A stretch of DNA of 64,000 bases from Deinococcus metallilatus (GTDB lineage Bacteria > Deinococcota > Deinococci > Deinococcales > Deinococcaceae), in contig NZ_CP038511.1 in assembly GCF_004758605.1 (NCBI RefSeq), positions 1-64,000 of the forward strand, given 5' to 3'. Below the pieces are notes generated by a model that was not told the origin of the DNA, did no database searches, and saw only the letters and a list, made by a program, of their open reading frames with translations. A program made the translations under genes and the position numbers. This document shows positions 49,558 to 61,741 of this stretch, in pieces (position 1 is the first letter of the stretch; each line of letters starts with the position of its first letter).

Positions 49558-49830
49558 ATGGTCATTGAGCTGACCACGGCCTACGAGGCCTGGTTCCAGC
49601 AGGTGAACGAGGAGCTGGCCGCGGCCCCCAGCCGCAACGCCCGGGTCAAGCCGACCGTTGAGAACATCGAGTCGGGTGCGGTGGATTTCAAGGCGCTTGC
49701 CGAGGAGACCCGGCGCCGGCTCAACGCCAGCTTGGAGAAGGGGCAGACCCTGGCGAAAAGCTGCGCGCAGCAGCGGAAGAGTCGGGAGAGCAAGCCCGCG
49801 CGCGGACGCACGATGCGGGCCAAGAACTAG
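49558..49830 (+). CDS. Small hypothetical protein
   Basis: 90 residues from ATG 49558: MVIELTTAYEAWFQQVNEEL, then a lysine-rich, helical sequence ending RGRTMRAKN. Amphipathic helices and a basic tail resemble a nucleic-acid-binding or coiled-coil protein, but no family is recognised. The composition (Glu, Lys, Asn) is unlike shadow frames, supporting a gene. No strong ribosome site. Confidence 0.5.
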   Translation: MVIELTTAYEAWFQQVNEELAAAPSRNARVKPTVENIESGAVDFKALAEETRRRLNASLEKGQTLAKSCAQQRKSRESKPARGRTMRAKN

Positions 49831-49964
49831 CCGCCCGCAGGCGAGGGGACGTTCCCCCGACGGGGGCGAGGACGAGCGCCCCCACCTTACGCCCAAGACG
49901 AGGCCCCTGGCGCTTGACCCTCGCGGGGTGAAGAACACCACGGTCATGCTCGGCGTCCCCGCCC

Positions 49965-50372
49965 TCAGCCTGCTCTCTCCCGTGCTTGCCCGAGGCCGCG
50001 CTTCCGGGCCCCACTACGGTGGGGCCACCATACCTCCTTGTACGACAGCAGCGACAGGGTCCGGCGGTCAAGAACCTTCGGCGAGCGCGCGGTACGGAAG
50101 GCCTTCCAGCCGTGCCAAACCAGAAAGGCCGCTCCTCCCCCGGCGGCCAGTGGGGCGAGGAGCGGGAGGTGGGTGAGCAGCGTCCCCAGGCCGGTGGTGC
50201 CGAGGGTGATGAACAGCGTGTCGGCCAGGACACCCGCGCTCACCGCGACGATGGGGTGGTGGCGGTCCAGGGCCTGGCGCAGCACGAAGGCGCTCAGGGC
50301 GCTCACGCCGACCAGGTGCGCGGCACTCACCCCGAAGCCCTGCGCGAGGGCGGCCGGGAGGACCTCAGCCAC
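49965..50372 (-). pseudogene. Truncated LysE-family exporter gene
   Basis: The first about 105 residues follow the LysE gene at 45.2 kb almost residue for residue: AEVLPAALAQGFGVSAAHLV, GVSALSAFVLRQALDRHHP and WHGWKAFRTARSPKVLDRRT. After that the frame runs into an unrelated, Arg-rich tail (LSYKEVWWPHRSGARKRG...) and stops. The C-terminal half with N-P-H-x-x-x-D is missing, so only three of six helices remain. A recent duplicate that was cut. The 280-base gap between 50373 and 50652 shows nothing. Confidence 0.88.
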
Positions 50373-50652
50373 GCTGCCCCGGGAGTGTCTCTTGAGAACC
50401 GCGTCTCACGAGGCCGAGCATAGCGGTTGGTGACCCGCCCCTTCGGGAGGGCGTGATTCCCGAGGACACGGCCTGGGTTCAGGGCTTTGCGTGGGCCGGA
50501 CGGGGTAGGGGGTGGGGGTCAACGGGCCGGAAGTGGCCGGACCCGGAAAGCCGAGGACCGCCGGACCGCACCGGCTCACGCCAGGGCGCTTGTTTCCTCG
50601 CGGCTCCTGGCGTCACCCCGGGTGGTCAGGGCCAGGGTCAGGATCAGCCCCT

Positions 50653-51075
50653 TCAGGCGCTCATGCTCCCCAGGAGTTGCTGGCACGCCTGCTCGCAGCG
50701 GCGGCAGGACTCGGCACACACCGCGCAGTGCGGCATGTTCATGTCGCGGGCGTGCATCTCGCACTCCTGCCCGCACGCCTGGCAGGCGGCGAGGCAGGCC
50801 TGAAGCTGGGCGCGCAGCACGTTCTGGTCGGGCTGGGTCAGCCGCGAGAGGACGCGCCCAGTGGTGCCGCACACGTCGGCGCAGTCGAGGTTCAGGCGGA
50901 TGCAGTGGACGAGGTGCATCAGGTGCCCCTGCTCGCCCAAGCAGGCATCGGCGCAGGAGGTACAGACGTTCTCGCACTCGAAGCAGGCGTCGATGCACGC
51001 GGCGAGGGCGCCCTGGTCGAAGACGCTGGCGGGGTTGGGGTGCGTCTGGAGCATCCGGGCGGTGTTCTGCGGCAT
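50653..51075 (-). CDS. Four-helix-bundle copper-binding protein (DUF326/Csp-like)
   Basis: 140 residues from ATG 51075 with AGGAG upstream. A series of CxxxC pairs on helices: AACIDACFECENVCTSCADAC, NLDCADVC, QACLAACQACGQEC, HCAVCAESCRRCEQAC. Cytosolic copper-storage proteins of this type hold many Cu(I) ions in a bundle core. Its divergent neighbour is a metal-transporting P-type ATPase, in keeping with copper detoxification. No signal peptide. Confidence 0.88.
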   Translation of the reverse strand: MPQNTARMLQTHPNPASVFDQGALAACIDACFECENVCTSCADACLGEQGHLMHLVHCIRLNLDCADVCGTTGRVLSRLTQPDQNVLRAQLQACLAACQACGQECEMHARDMNMPHCAVCAESCRRCEQACQQLLGSMSA

Positions 51076-51182
51076 GGTCACTCTCCTGAACTGGGGCGGG
51101 GGGCGAGATGACGAGGCGGTGGTTCTTCCGCCGCTTCGCCAGCGTAGGCAGCCCTGTGTTCAGCTTGTGTAAAGCCGAGGCG

Positions 51183-51253
51183 ACCTTCAAGGTGCCCTCA
51201 AGGCTCTGCTCGTCCCGGGCTTTTACAGGAACTGAACACGCCGGTTCTACGTT
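51183..51253. promoter_or_regulatory. Divergent regulatory region of the copper protein and CPD ATPase
   Basis: Two signals lie in the 214-base divergent gap. ACCTT-C-AAGGT (51183-51193) is a perfect palindrome. Further on, TTTACA (51222-51227) and TACGTT (51248-51253) stand 20 bases apart with a GAAC...GTTC dyad (51229-51232 and 51244-51247) between them, the over-long spacing of MerR-type promoters. A GACCT-TTTCG-AGGTC dyad (51262-51276) follows. No MerR gene is nearby. Confidence 0.4.
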
Positions 51254-51289
51254 AATCAAGAGACCTTTTCGAGGTCAGAGGGGGAACCG

Positions 51290-53755
<2,466 letters not shown>

Positions 53756-53819
53756 GGGCGGGAAGACGAGCGGGGCCGGGCCAGGCTCGACCCCACCTCC
53801 AAGGCACCTACACTGCCGG

Positions 53820-54268
53820 GTGTCTTCCTTTCACCTTCGTCCCGCCACACCCCAGGACGCGGCGACCGTCGCCGCACACCGCTCCCCGGAACGGGCAGGA
53901 GGACAGCCCCCACACACGACCTCCGCGGCCTGGGTCGAGGACGCCCTCACCCGCGGCGTGGACCTCGGATGGCTGGCGGAGCACGACGGAAAGGTCATCG
54001 GGGGCGCCGGCCTCATCCTCCTGGAGTGGGGGCCGACCCGGGACGACCCCAGCCCGTTGCGGGCGCGGGTGAGGGGCGTCTTCACGGTGCCCGAGTGGCG
54101 CAGGCGGGGGGTGGCCCGCGCCCTGCTGGACCACGCCCTGGACACGGCGAAGGCGCGCGGGCTTCACACCCTCAGCCTGGGCACGACCGATCAGGCCCGC
54201 ACGCTCTCTCAGGCCCTCGGCTTTCAGGCGTCCCCCCCCCCGAGATGGGGCGCCGGACCCAGCCCTGA
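53820..54268 (+). pseudogene. GNAT acetyltransferase gene with a C-run frameshift at its 3' end
   Basis: From GTG 53820 the frame gives a GNAT domain: SFHLRPATPQDAATVAAHRS, VRGVFTVPEWRRRGVARALLDHAL (acetyl-CoA loop R-R-x-G-x-A) and ALGFQAS. Directly after this a run of ten C (54232-54241) puts the frame into an Arg-rich tail that runs on to 54467. Eleven or eight C would give SPPPEMGRRTQP and a stop at 54268, resembling the usual GF...EM...end of the fold. The catalytic part is intact, so the protein may still work. About 148 residues in the restored frame. Acylated substrate unknown. Confidence 0.7.
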
Positions 54269-54414
54269 GGAAGGGCCACGGTGCGCGGGGTCACGCCACG
54301 TCGGTGCCACCGAAAGCAGCAGGATGACCCCGGCCGGGGCTCCGGGCCTGTCTCGGTGCCGCAGGACCCGGGGGCGGGTCCCACGGCCGCGCCACGTCCG
54401 GTCTCGCCCCCGGC

Positions 54415-55194
54415 TCACCCGCCCGGCAGGAAACGGGACCACGGCACCTCGAACACAAGGGTCTTGACCGCCAGCAGCAACACCACCCCCACGAACAGGC
54501 GGCGCAACCCCACTTCGCTCAGCCTCAAGGTCCAGCGTGCCCCGAGTCCGGCTCCCACCGCCATGACGGCCCCCAGCAGCACCCCGAGCGGCCAGTCGAT
54601 CACCCCGCGCCACGCGAAGATCAGGCTGGCGACCAGCGACGACGCCACGTTGACGACCTTGGTGGTCGCCACCGCCCGCAGGAAGGGCATCCGGAAAGTC
54701 GCCACCCAGGCCGCCGTCAGCAACGTCACGTACCCACCACTGAAGAAGCCGCCATACACGGCGAGGAGCAGGGTCAGGGTGTAGCCCAGCAGGCGGCCGG
54801 TGCGGCTGGGGGTGGGAACGGTGGACGGGGGGACCGGCGTGGGCCGCAGGACGACCCCAGCGACGGCGAGCAGGGCGCAGGCGATGATCAGCGGCAACAC
54901 GTCGGCGGGCACCGCGAACACCAGCAGTGCGCCGACGACCGAGCCGACCAGCGTCAGGACCACCAGGGCGGGGAGGCGTGGGCGGTCCAGGGCGTCTCCC
55001 CGCAGGAAGGGGAGGGTGGCGCCGACGCTGAGGGCGGTGAGGGCCAGCATGTTGGTGCCCAGGGCCGTGGTGGTGGGGACGCCGAACGCCAGCAGGGCGG
55101 GCACGGTGATCAGGGAGGTGGCGCCGGTGACGACGCTGATCACGCTGGTGAGGAAGAAGATCAGGGACAGCGCGAGCAGGTCGAGCGGTGTCAC
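54415..55194 (-). CDS. TauE/SafE family permease
   Basis: 259 residues with eight to nine membrane helices. TauE/SafE signatures: [29 protein letters not shown] and [14 protein letters not shown] in the second repeat. Members carry sulfite, sulfonates or organic anions. ATG 55194, downstream of csoR by 25 bases beyond its hairpin terminator, so separately transcribed. Confidence 0.88.
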   Translation of the reverse strand: MTPLDLLALSLIFFLTSVISVVTGATSLITVPALLAFGVPTTTALGTNMLALTALSVGATLPFLRGDALDRPRLPALVVLTLVGSVVGALLVFAVPADVLPLIIACALLAVAGVVLRPTPVPPSTVPTPSRTGRLLGYTLTLLLAVYGGFFSGGYVTLLTAAWVATFRMPFLRAVATTKVVNVASSLVASLIFAWRGVIDWPLGVLLGAVMAVGAGLGARWTLRLSEVGLRRLFVGVVLLLAVKTLVFEVPWSRFLPGG

Positions 55195-55219
55195 GTCCCC
55201 TCATCGTACCCACGGGAAA

Positions 55220-55243
55220 GCGGACGGCGTGTCTGCCGTCCGC
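55220..55243 (-). terminator. Hairpin terminator of the copZ-csoR operon
   Basis: Stem GCGGACGGC (55220-55228) and GCCGTCCGC (55235-55243) with a 6-base loop. On the minus strand it is followed by TTTCCC, 18 bases after the csoR stop. Confidence 0.7.
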
Positions 55244-55260
55244 AGGGCGAAGCTGGGGGC

Positions 55261-55575
55261 TCAGGTGTACTTGAGGGCTTCCATCAGCTCCTCGACGATC
55301 TCCACGCTGTCCCCGCGTGTGGAGGCGGTGGCGACGTGGGCCTCCAAGTGCCCGCGCAACACGACCTCGCCCGCCCCCGAGAGCGCCCCCTGCACGGCCT
55401 TGATCTGCCGCAGCACGTCCACGCAGTAGGCGTCCTCCTGCTCCAGCATGGTCACGATGCTGTCCAGGTGGCCGCGGGCGATTTTCAGCCGCCGGGCGGC
55501 GCGCTTGCGGGCGTCCTCGGGCATGCACAGGTGATGCCCGGTGTGGGTGGCAGGCTCGGTCTTGGCTTGGGTCAT
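55261..55575 (-). CDS. csoR: CsoR copper-sensing repressor (C-H-H type)
   Basis: 104 residues, all-helical DUF156 family. The Cu(I) ligand positions are Cys51 ([18 protein letters not shown]), His76 and His80 (RGHLEAH). Classic CsoR has C-H-C; the C-H-H set is known from Thermus thermophilus CsoR, which still senses copper. The N-terminal tail HTGHHLC could add a ligand. Apo-protein represses copper genes; copper releases it. It lies directly after copZ (stop TGA followed by ATG within 4 bases), and palindromes near copZ and copA are candidate operators. Confidence 0.92.
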   Translation of the reverse strand: MTQAKTEPATHTGHHLCMPEDARKRAARRLKIARGHLDSIVTMLEQEDAYCVDVLRQIKAVQGALSGAGEVVLRGHLEAHVATASTRGDSVEIVEELMEALKYT

Positions 55576-55576
55576 G

Positions 55577-55783
55577 TCAACCGCGCACCTGGGCGCCGTA
55601 GCCCTCCTCGGTCACGGCGGCGATCAGCGCTTGGGGGTCGGCTTCCCCCTGTACCGTGGCGGTGCCACCTGGCAGGTCCACCCGCACGTCCTGCACGCCG
55701 GGCACGCTCCTCAGGGCACTTGTCACGGCCTTCTCGCAATGGCCGCAGCTCATCCCGGTCACCGTCAGTTCCGTCTTCGTCAT
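55577..55783 (-). CDS. copZ: CopZ copper chaperone
   Basis: 68 residues, a single HMA domain: [20 protein letters not shown] with Cys13 and Cys16 for Cu(I), and the ending EEGYGAQV typical of Atx1-like chaperones. Hands Cu(I) to CopA in the cytosol. First gene of copZ-csoR; divergent from copA with two CsoR-like operators between. Confidence 0.95.
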   Translation of the reverse strand: MTKTELTVTGMSCGHCEKAVTSALRSVPGVQDVRVDLPGGTATVQGEADPQALIAAVTEEGYGAQVRG

Positions 55784-55791
55784 GCCCCAAG

Positions 55792-55815
55792 CTTACACCC
55801 TCCCCAGGGGGTAAG
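55792..55815. promoter_or_regulatory. Putative CsoR operator for copZ-csoR
   Basis: CTTAC (55792-55796) and GTAAG (55811-55815) flank a C-run/G-run core, ACCCTCCCCAGGGG, the dyad pattern of CsoR sites. It lies 9 bases before the copZ start on the minus strand. Confidence 0.7.
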
Positions 55816-55907
55816 ACAAGAGTTGGGGGGGAGGAATGGGCCTATTTCTTTCCCTACCGCCTTTCAAGGCTTGCCCTTCTCCAGCTTCTGGCGTATCCTC
55901 ACCGTAT

Positions 55908-55924
55908 ATCCCCCCAGGGGGGAT
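55908..55924. promoter_or_regulatory. Putative CsoR operator for copA
   Basis: AT-CCCCCC-A-GGGGGG-AT, a perfect 17-base palindrome 12 bases before the copA ATG. C-tract/G-tract palindromes flanked by TAT/AT are the known type of CsoR operator. Confidence 0.85.
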
Positions 55925-55935
55925 TGGAGGCAAGC

Positions 55936-58440
<2,505 letters not shown>

Positions 58441-58458
58441 CCTTCCCGAGGAGTGCCC

Positions 58459-58890
58459 ATGTCCAAGCTCACCGTCGGTCCCTGGATTGCCGCCCAGAAA
58501 CTCCCCAGCCGTGACGCCGCCCGCGACCGTCTCGCCTTCCTGGAGCGGACGCGGGTCCGCCGGGAGACCCCCAGCGTGGCGGGGTTCCCGCTCGTCGGGC
58601 TGGGGGGCAGTTGCGGCAAGCCCTGCTTCGCCCTGCCCTACGTCCTGACCTGGACCGAGGAGAACACCCGGCGCTTGGAGGAGCTGGCCGCCGAGTTCGG
58701 GTGCTACGTCGAGTATGGTGCGTACCCGCACCTGAAGCTGCACGAGAACGACCAGGAGGTGGGGGCGGTGCAGGACTGGACGACCTTCGGCACCGTGTAC
58801 CTGCGGCCAGGGTACGAGCGGGCGGAGGAGCTGTTGGTGCGGCTGGCGGGGCTCTTGCAGCCCGACAAACCACGGCAAAATCACCTATAA
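58459..58890 (+). CDS. Hypothetical cytosolic protein, co-directional with copA
   Basis: 143 residues from ATG 58459 with GAGGAG upstream. No membrane helices. GLGGSCGKPCFALPYVLTWTEE contains CGKPC; the rest (NTRRLEELAAEFGCYVEYGAYPHLKLHEND, TVYLRPGYERAEELLVRLAGLL) is an alpha/beta fold with no named family. Lies 18 bases after copA, so likely in the same transcript and perhaps copper-linked. Confidence 0.65.
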   Translation: MSKLTVGPWIAAQKLPSRDAARDRLAFLERTRVRRETPSVAGFPLVGLGGSCGKPCFALPYVLTWTEENTRRLEELAAEFGCYVEYGAYPHLKLHENDQEVGAVQDWTTFGTVYLRPGYERAEELLVRLAGLLQPDKPRQNHL

Positions 58891-58915
58891 CCTTGGGCAG
58901 TGGCACGGCCTCAGT

Positions 58916-59206
58916 GTGAAGAAGGGAGCCCTCAGCCGCGTGGCCGAGAGCCTACCGTTCGTTCTCACGCCGCTACTGGTGTCACCCCTGCATCCCGAAC
59001 GGGGGTCGGTCGTCGCGCCATTCCTGGTGTTGGGCCTGCCACTTCTGCTGGTGTGCCTGGCGTGGTTCTGCACGATGGCGGCGCTGGCGGATGCGGTGTC
59101 CGGCGTGTTCAGGCGCCACCCGTCCTTCGTGCGGTGGCAGCGGCGGGTGATGGGTGGCGTGTACGTGGCGCTGGGCGTGCGGTTGGCCTTCGTGCAGCGC
59201 GAATGA
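58916..59206 (+). pseudogene. C-terminal fragment of a LysE/RhtB-type exporter
   Basis: 97 codons: FVLTPLLVSPLHPERGSVVAPFLVLGLPLLLVCLAWFCTMA is like the F-L-x-x-P-x-F-V-x-P...L segment in helices 4-5 of RhtB/LysE proteins, and FRRHPSFVRWQRRVMGGVYVALGVRLA is the usual last helix. The first 100 residues (helices 1-3) are missing and the opening MKKGALSRVAESLP has replaced them. Different subfamily from the 45 kb gene. Could be a short expressed protein but reads as a remnant. Confidence 0.7.
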
Positions 59207-59322
59207 GGGCCCCACGTGATGCTGGAATGTGAGCTAAGTTCCTAGCGTACCAGCATTCTGGAATCTTGTCCTGACCCCCAGACCAGGCCCCGGGTGCACC
59301 AGCTCCGGGACACCCGCGCGCC

Positions 59323-61123
59323 CTACCTCCCGCCGCCGCTCGCCGTGACGCCCGTCACCACCGCCTCCCGGATGCCCTGGGCGATGCCGAGCGCCACCCG
59401 GTCGAGGTAGGTGGGATTCTGGAGGTTGAGGCCGTCGACCGGGTGACTGGTGTACCCGATCTCGATCAGTGCGGCGGGAATGCGGCTGCCCCGCAGCACC
59501 GCCAGCGAGCGATTGTTTTTCAGGCCTTGCGAGAACGCGCCGGTGACCGTGATGACGTTCTTCTGGATCAGGGCCGCGAAGCTGCTGGAGAGCGGGTGGT
59601 TGGGATTCCACCAGGTCTCCACCCCGTAGCCCCTCAGCGCGTTCGCGGGCGGCATGGCGTTCACGTGGATGCTCAGGTAGAGCTGGGTGCCGGGCGTGCC
59701 CAGCCCCGCCCGCTGGTTCAAGTCCGTGGCCTTGTCCGGCGCCAGTTCCCGGTCGGTCTCGCGGGTCATCACCACCTCCACCCCGGCGACGCGCAGCAGG
59801 TCGCGCACCCGCAGGGCCACGTCCAGCGCCACCTGCTTCTCGACGACCGCGCCGACGCCCCCGGAGTCACGGCCGCCGTGCCCGGGGTCGAGGACCACCC
59901 GCGGTTTGACCCGGGCCACGCTGGGGGCCAGGAGCGCCGTGCCGCGCAGGGCCGACATCGGCGGCACGGCGGCCACCACCCGCTCGCGGGGCATGAGCGG
60001 CGTGAGGTCTGCCAGCGCGGGGGAGAGGTCGATGGCGAGGCGGGAGCGGTCGCTGCCCGCCAGCGGCGGCACGAGTTGCGCGCGCCACCCGCTGCGCCCG
60101 GTCAGGGGCGTGCCGGTGAGCAGCGTCACCAGGGCCCCGTCCGGCGTGGGCTCGACGCGCCAGGCCCGCACCTCAGGCGTCACCTGCTGCGCGGAGAGGG
60201 CCGGCGCGCTCACGCCGCTCAGCTCCACCCGCAGGCCCACCCCGCCGGGCACCAGGCGGTAGCGGGTGCCCGGCGGCAGGTCCAGCACCACCCGGGTCAG
60301 CCCAGGGTTCCGGCCCAGCCGGGGCGGCGTGAGCGCGGCCCCGGGCTGAAGCGCCCCCTGGGCCTGCCCGCTCAGGGCGCTGGGCTGCCCCAGCTCCTGG
60401 CCCGGCAACGCGGGGGGCGGGGGGCGGTGCCGGCGCGGCCACCCCGGAGGTGGCGGCCAGAGCGTCACTGGGGGTCAGGCCCTCGGGAACGGCGGGGCGG
60501 GCGGCCACCGGTGCAGGCGGACGCGGGGGCGCGGCGGCCGTCGCCAGGCCGTTCGGGGAAGAGGCGGTCAGGCTGCCTGCCCCCGTCCGGGGTGCGGACA
60601 GCACGGGGCCCGGGCGGGCGAGTGCCCGGAGCGAATCGCCCGGGCCCCCCACCAGGGTCGGCCCGAAATCCAGGATCAGGACGCGTGCGCCGCTCGCCAG
60701 CGTCGCCTCGTTGCCCCGCCACCCGTCCGAGGAGGAGAGTGGGAACGGCGTGGCGAGCAGCACCTGATGTCCGGCGGCCCGGTATCCCGTCACGCTGGGG
60801 CCCAGGCCCGCCCGCGTCTGGGACACCACCCGGGCGCCGAACACGTCGAGGCGCAACCCCCCGGAGGTGGGGGTGAGCCGGTACGTGATGCCCGCGGCCA
60901 GGTCGAACACCACCCGCGTCGTGCCGCGGTCACTGCTGGAGCGTGGGTTGCCGAAGGCCACCCCGGCGGCCGCAGATGTCCCTGGCCCGGTGGAACCGGG
61001 GGCGCCTCCGGCAATACCCGGCGTGCTGACGCCCGGAGCAGATGGGCTGGCCTGGACAGGGCCTGTCTGGGCCGCGGCCCACGAGCTGAGCAGGCCGCAG
61101 GAGAGGGTGACGGCCCGGAGCAC
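59323..61123 (-). pseudogene. AmiC-type N-acetylmuramoyl-L-alanine amidase gene with frameshift
   Basis: First frame from GTG 61123: signal peptide (RAVTLSCGLLSSWAAAQ), an AMIN domain (SSSDRGTTRVVFDLAAGITYRLTPTSGGLRLDVFG) and a Pro/Ala linker. It leaves frame near 60415, in two runs of six G, into a long alternate frame. The second frame supplies a second AMIN domain (GLTRVVLDLPPGTRYRLVPGG) and the amidase_3 catalytic domain: VVLDPGHGGRDSGGVG (zinc His), NQRAGLG, LYLSIHVNA (His), and PAALIEIGYTSHP (catalytic Glu). Joined, about 600 residues. It cleaves the amide between MurNAc and the stem peptide. A one-base indel in a G-run could also be a sequencing error. Confidence 0.85.
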
Positions 61124-61741
61124 CCGGAGTGGGGAGGTCAGCGCGGAACCCCTGGAAGGCACCTCCGGACTCTTCAGGCGCCGCCTGTCTTCTGCAGGTC
61201 GCGGGGCCGGGCGGGAAGACGTGCCGGGAGCCGTGCCGGTTGAAATGGGCGTTCCTGAGTGGATTCCTGCTGGCTGGCGTCTCCATACCCGAAGCGGCCC
61301 AGCGGTCCGTAAGAGGGCCACCGGGCACAAGGGCGACGAGACCCTCCGTGCCCAGGCCACGCAGCCAGGACGCCCACCGGAGGGCAGGTCAGGGCCAGGC
61401 GCCCTCCCCTCCAGGTCGCCGAAAGGCTGGTCCAGGCAACCGGCCGAACTGTACAGGGACGGAACACGAGCAGGCGTCATGAATCGCCAGCAGGTTACAC
61501 CACATCTGTACAGACTTACAGTTAAATTGTCGTTACAGATCATTCCCGCGTCCTGGCCGCGGTCACCGCGCTCCCCGTCCTGCGGTGCCCGTTCCCGCCT
61601 GCCCGCACTGACAGCCAGGCTCCGGGTTCAGTAGCGAAGTGTTAGCGCGGGGTGAGGTACCGTGCGGCCCACCCAGCCCAGGCCCCGCCTTCCCGTTCAC
61701 CTCCGGGGACGGCGGAACCGGCTGCTCCGAAAGGATGCCCC
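61124..61741. other. Intergenic region with an AT-rich dyad
   Basis: 618 bases without a gene. 61480-61550 is AT-rich: the palindrome TCTGTACAGA (61505-61514) is followed by two further TTACAG copies (61516-61521, 61533-61538), and the whole is bounded by ATCTGTA/TACAGAT. Likely a promoter/operator for one or both flanking genes; the protein that binds is unknown. Elsewhere only shadow frames are seen. Confidence 0.4.
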
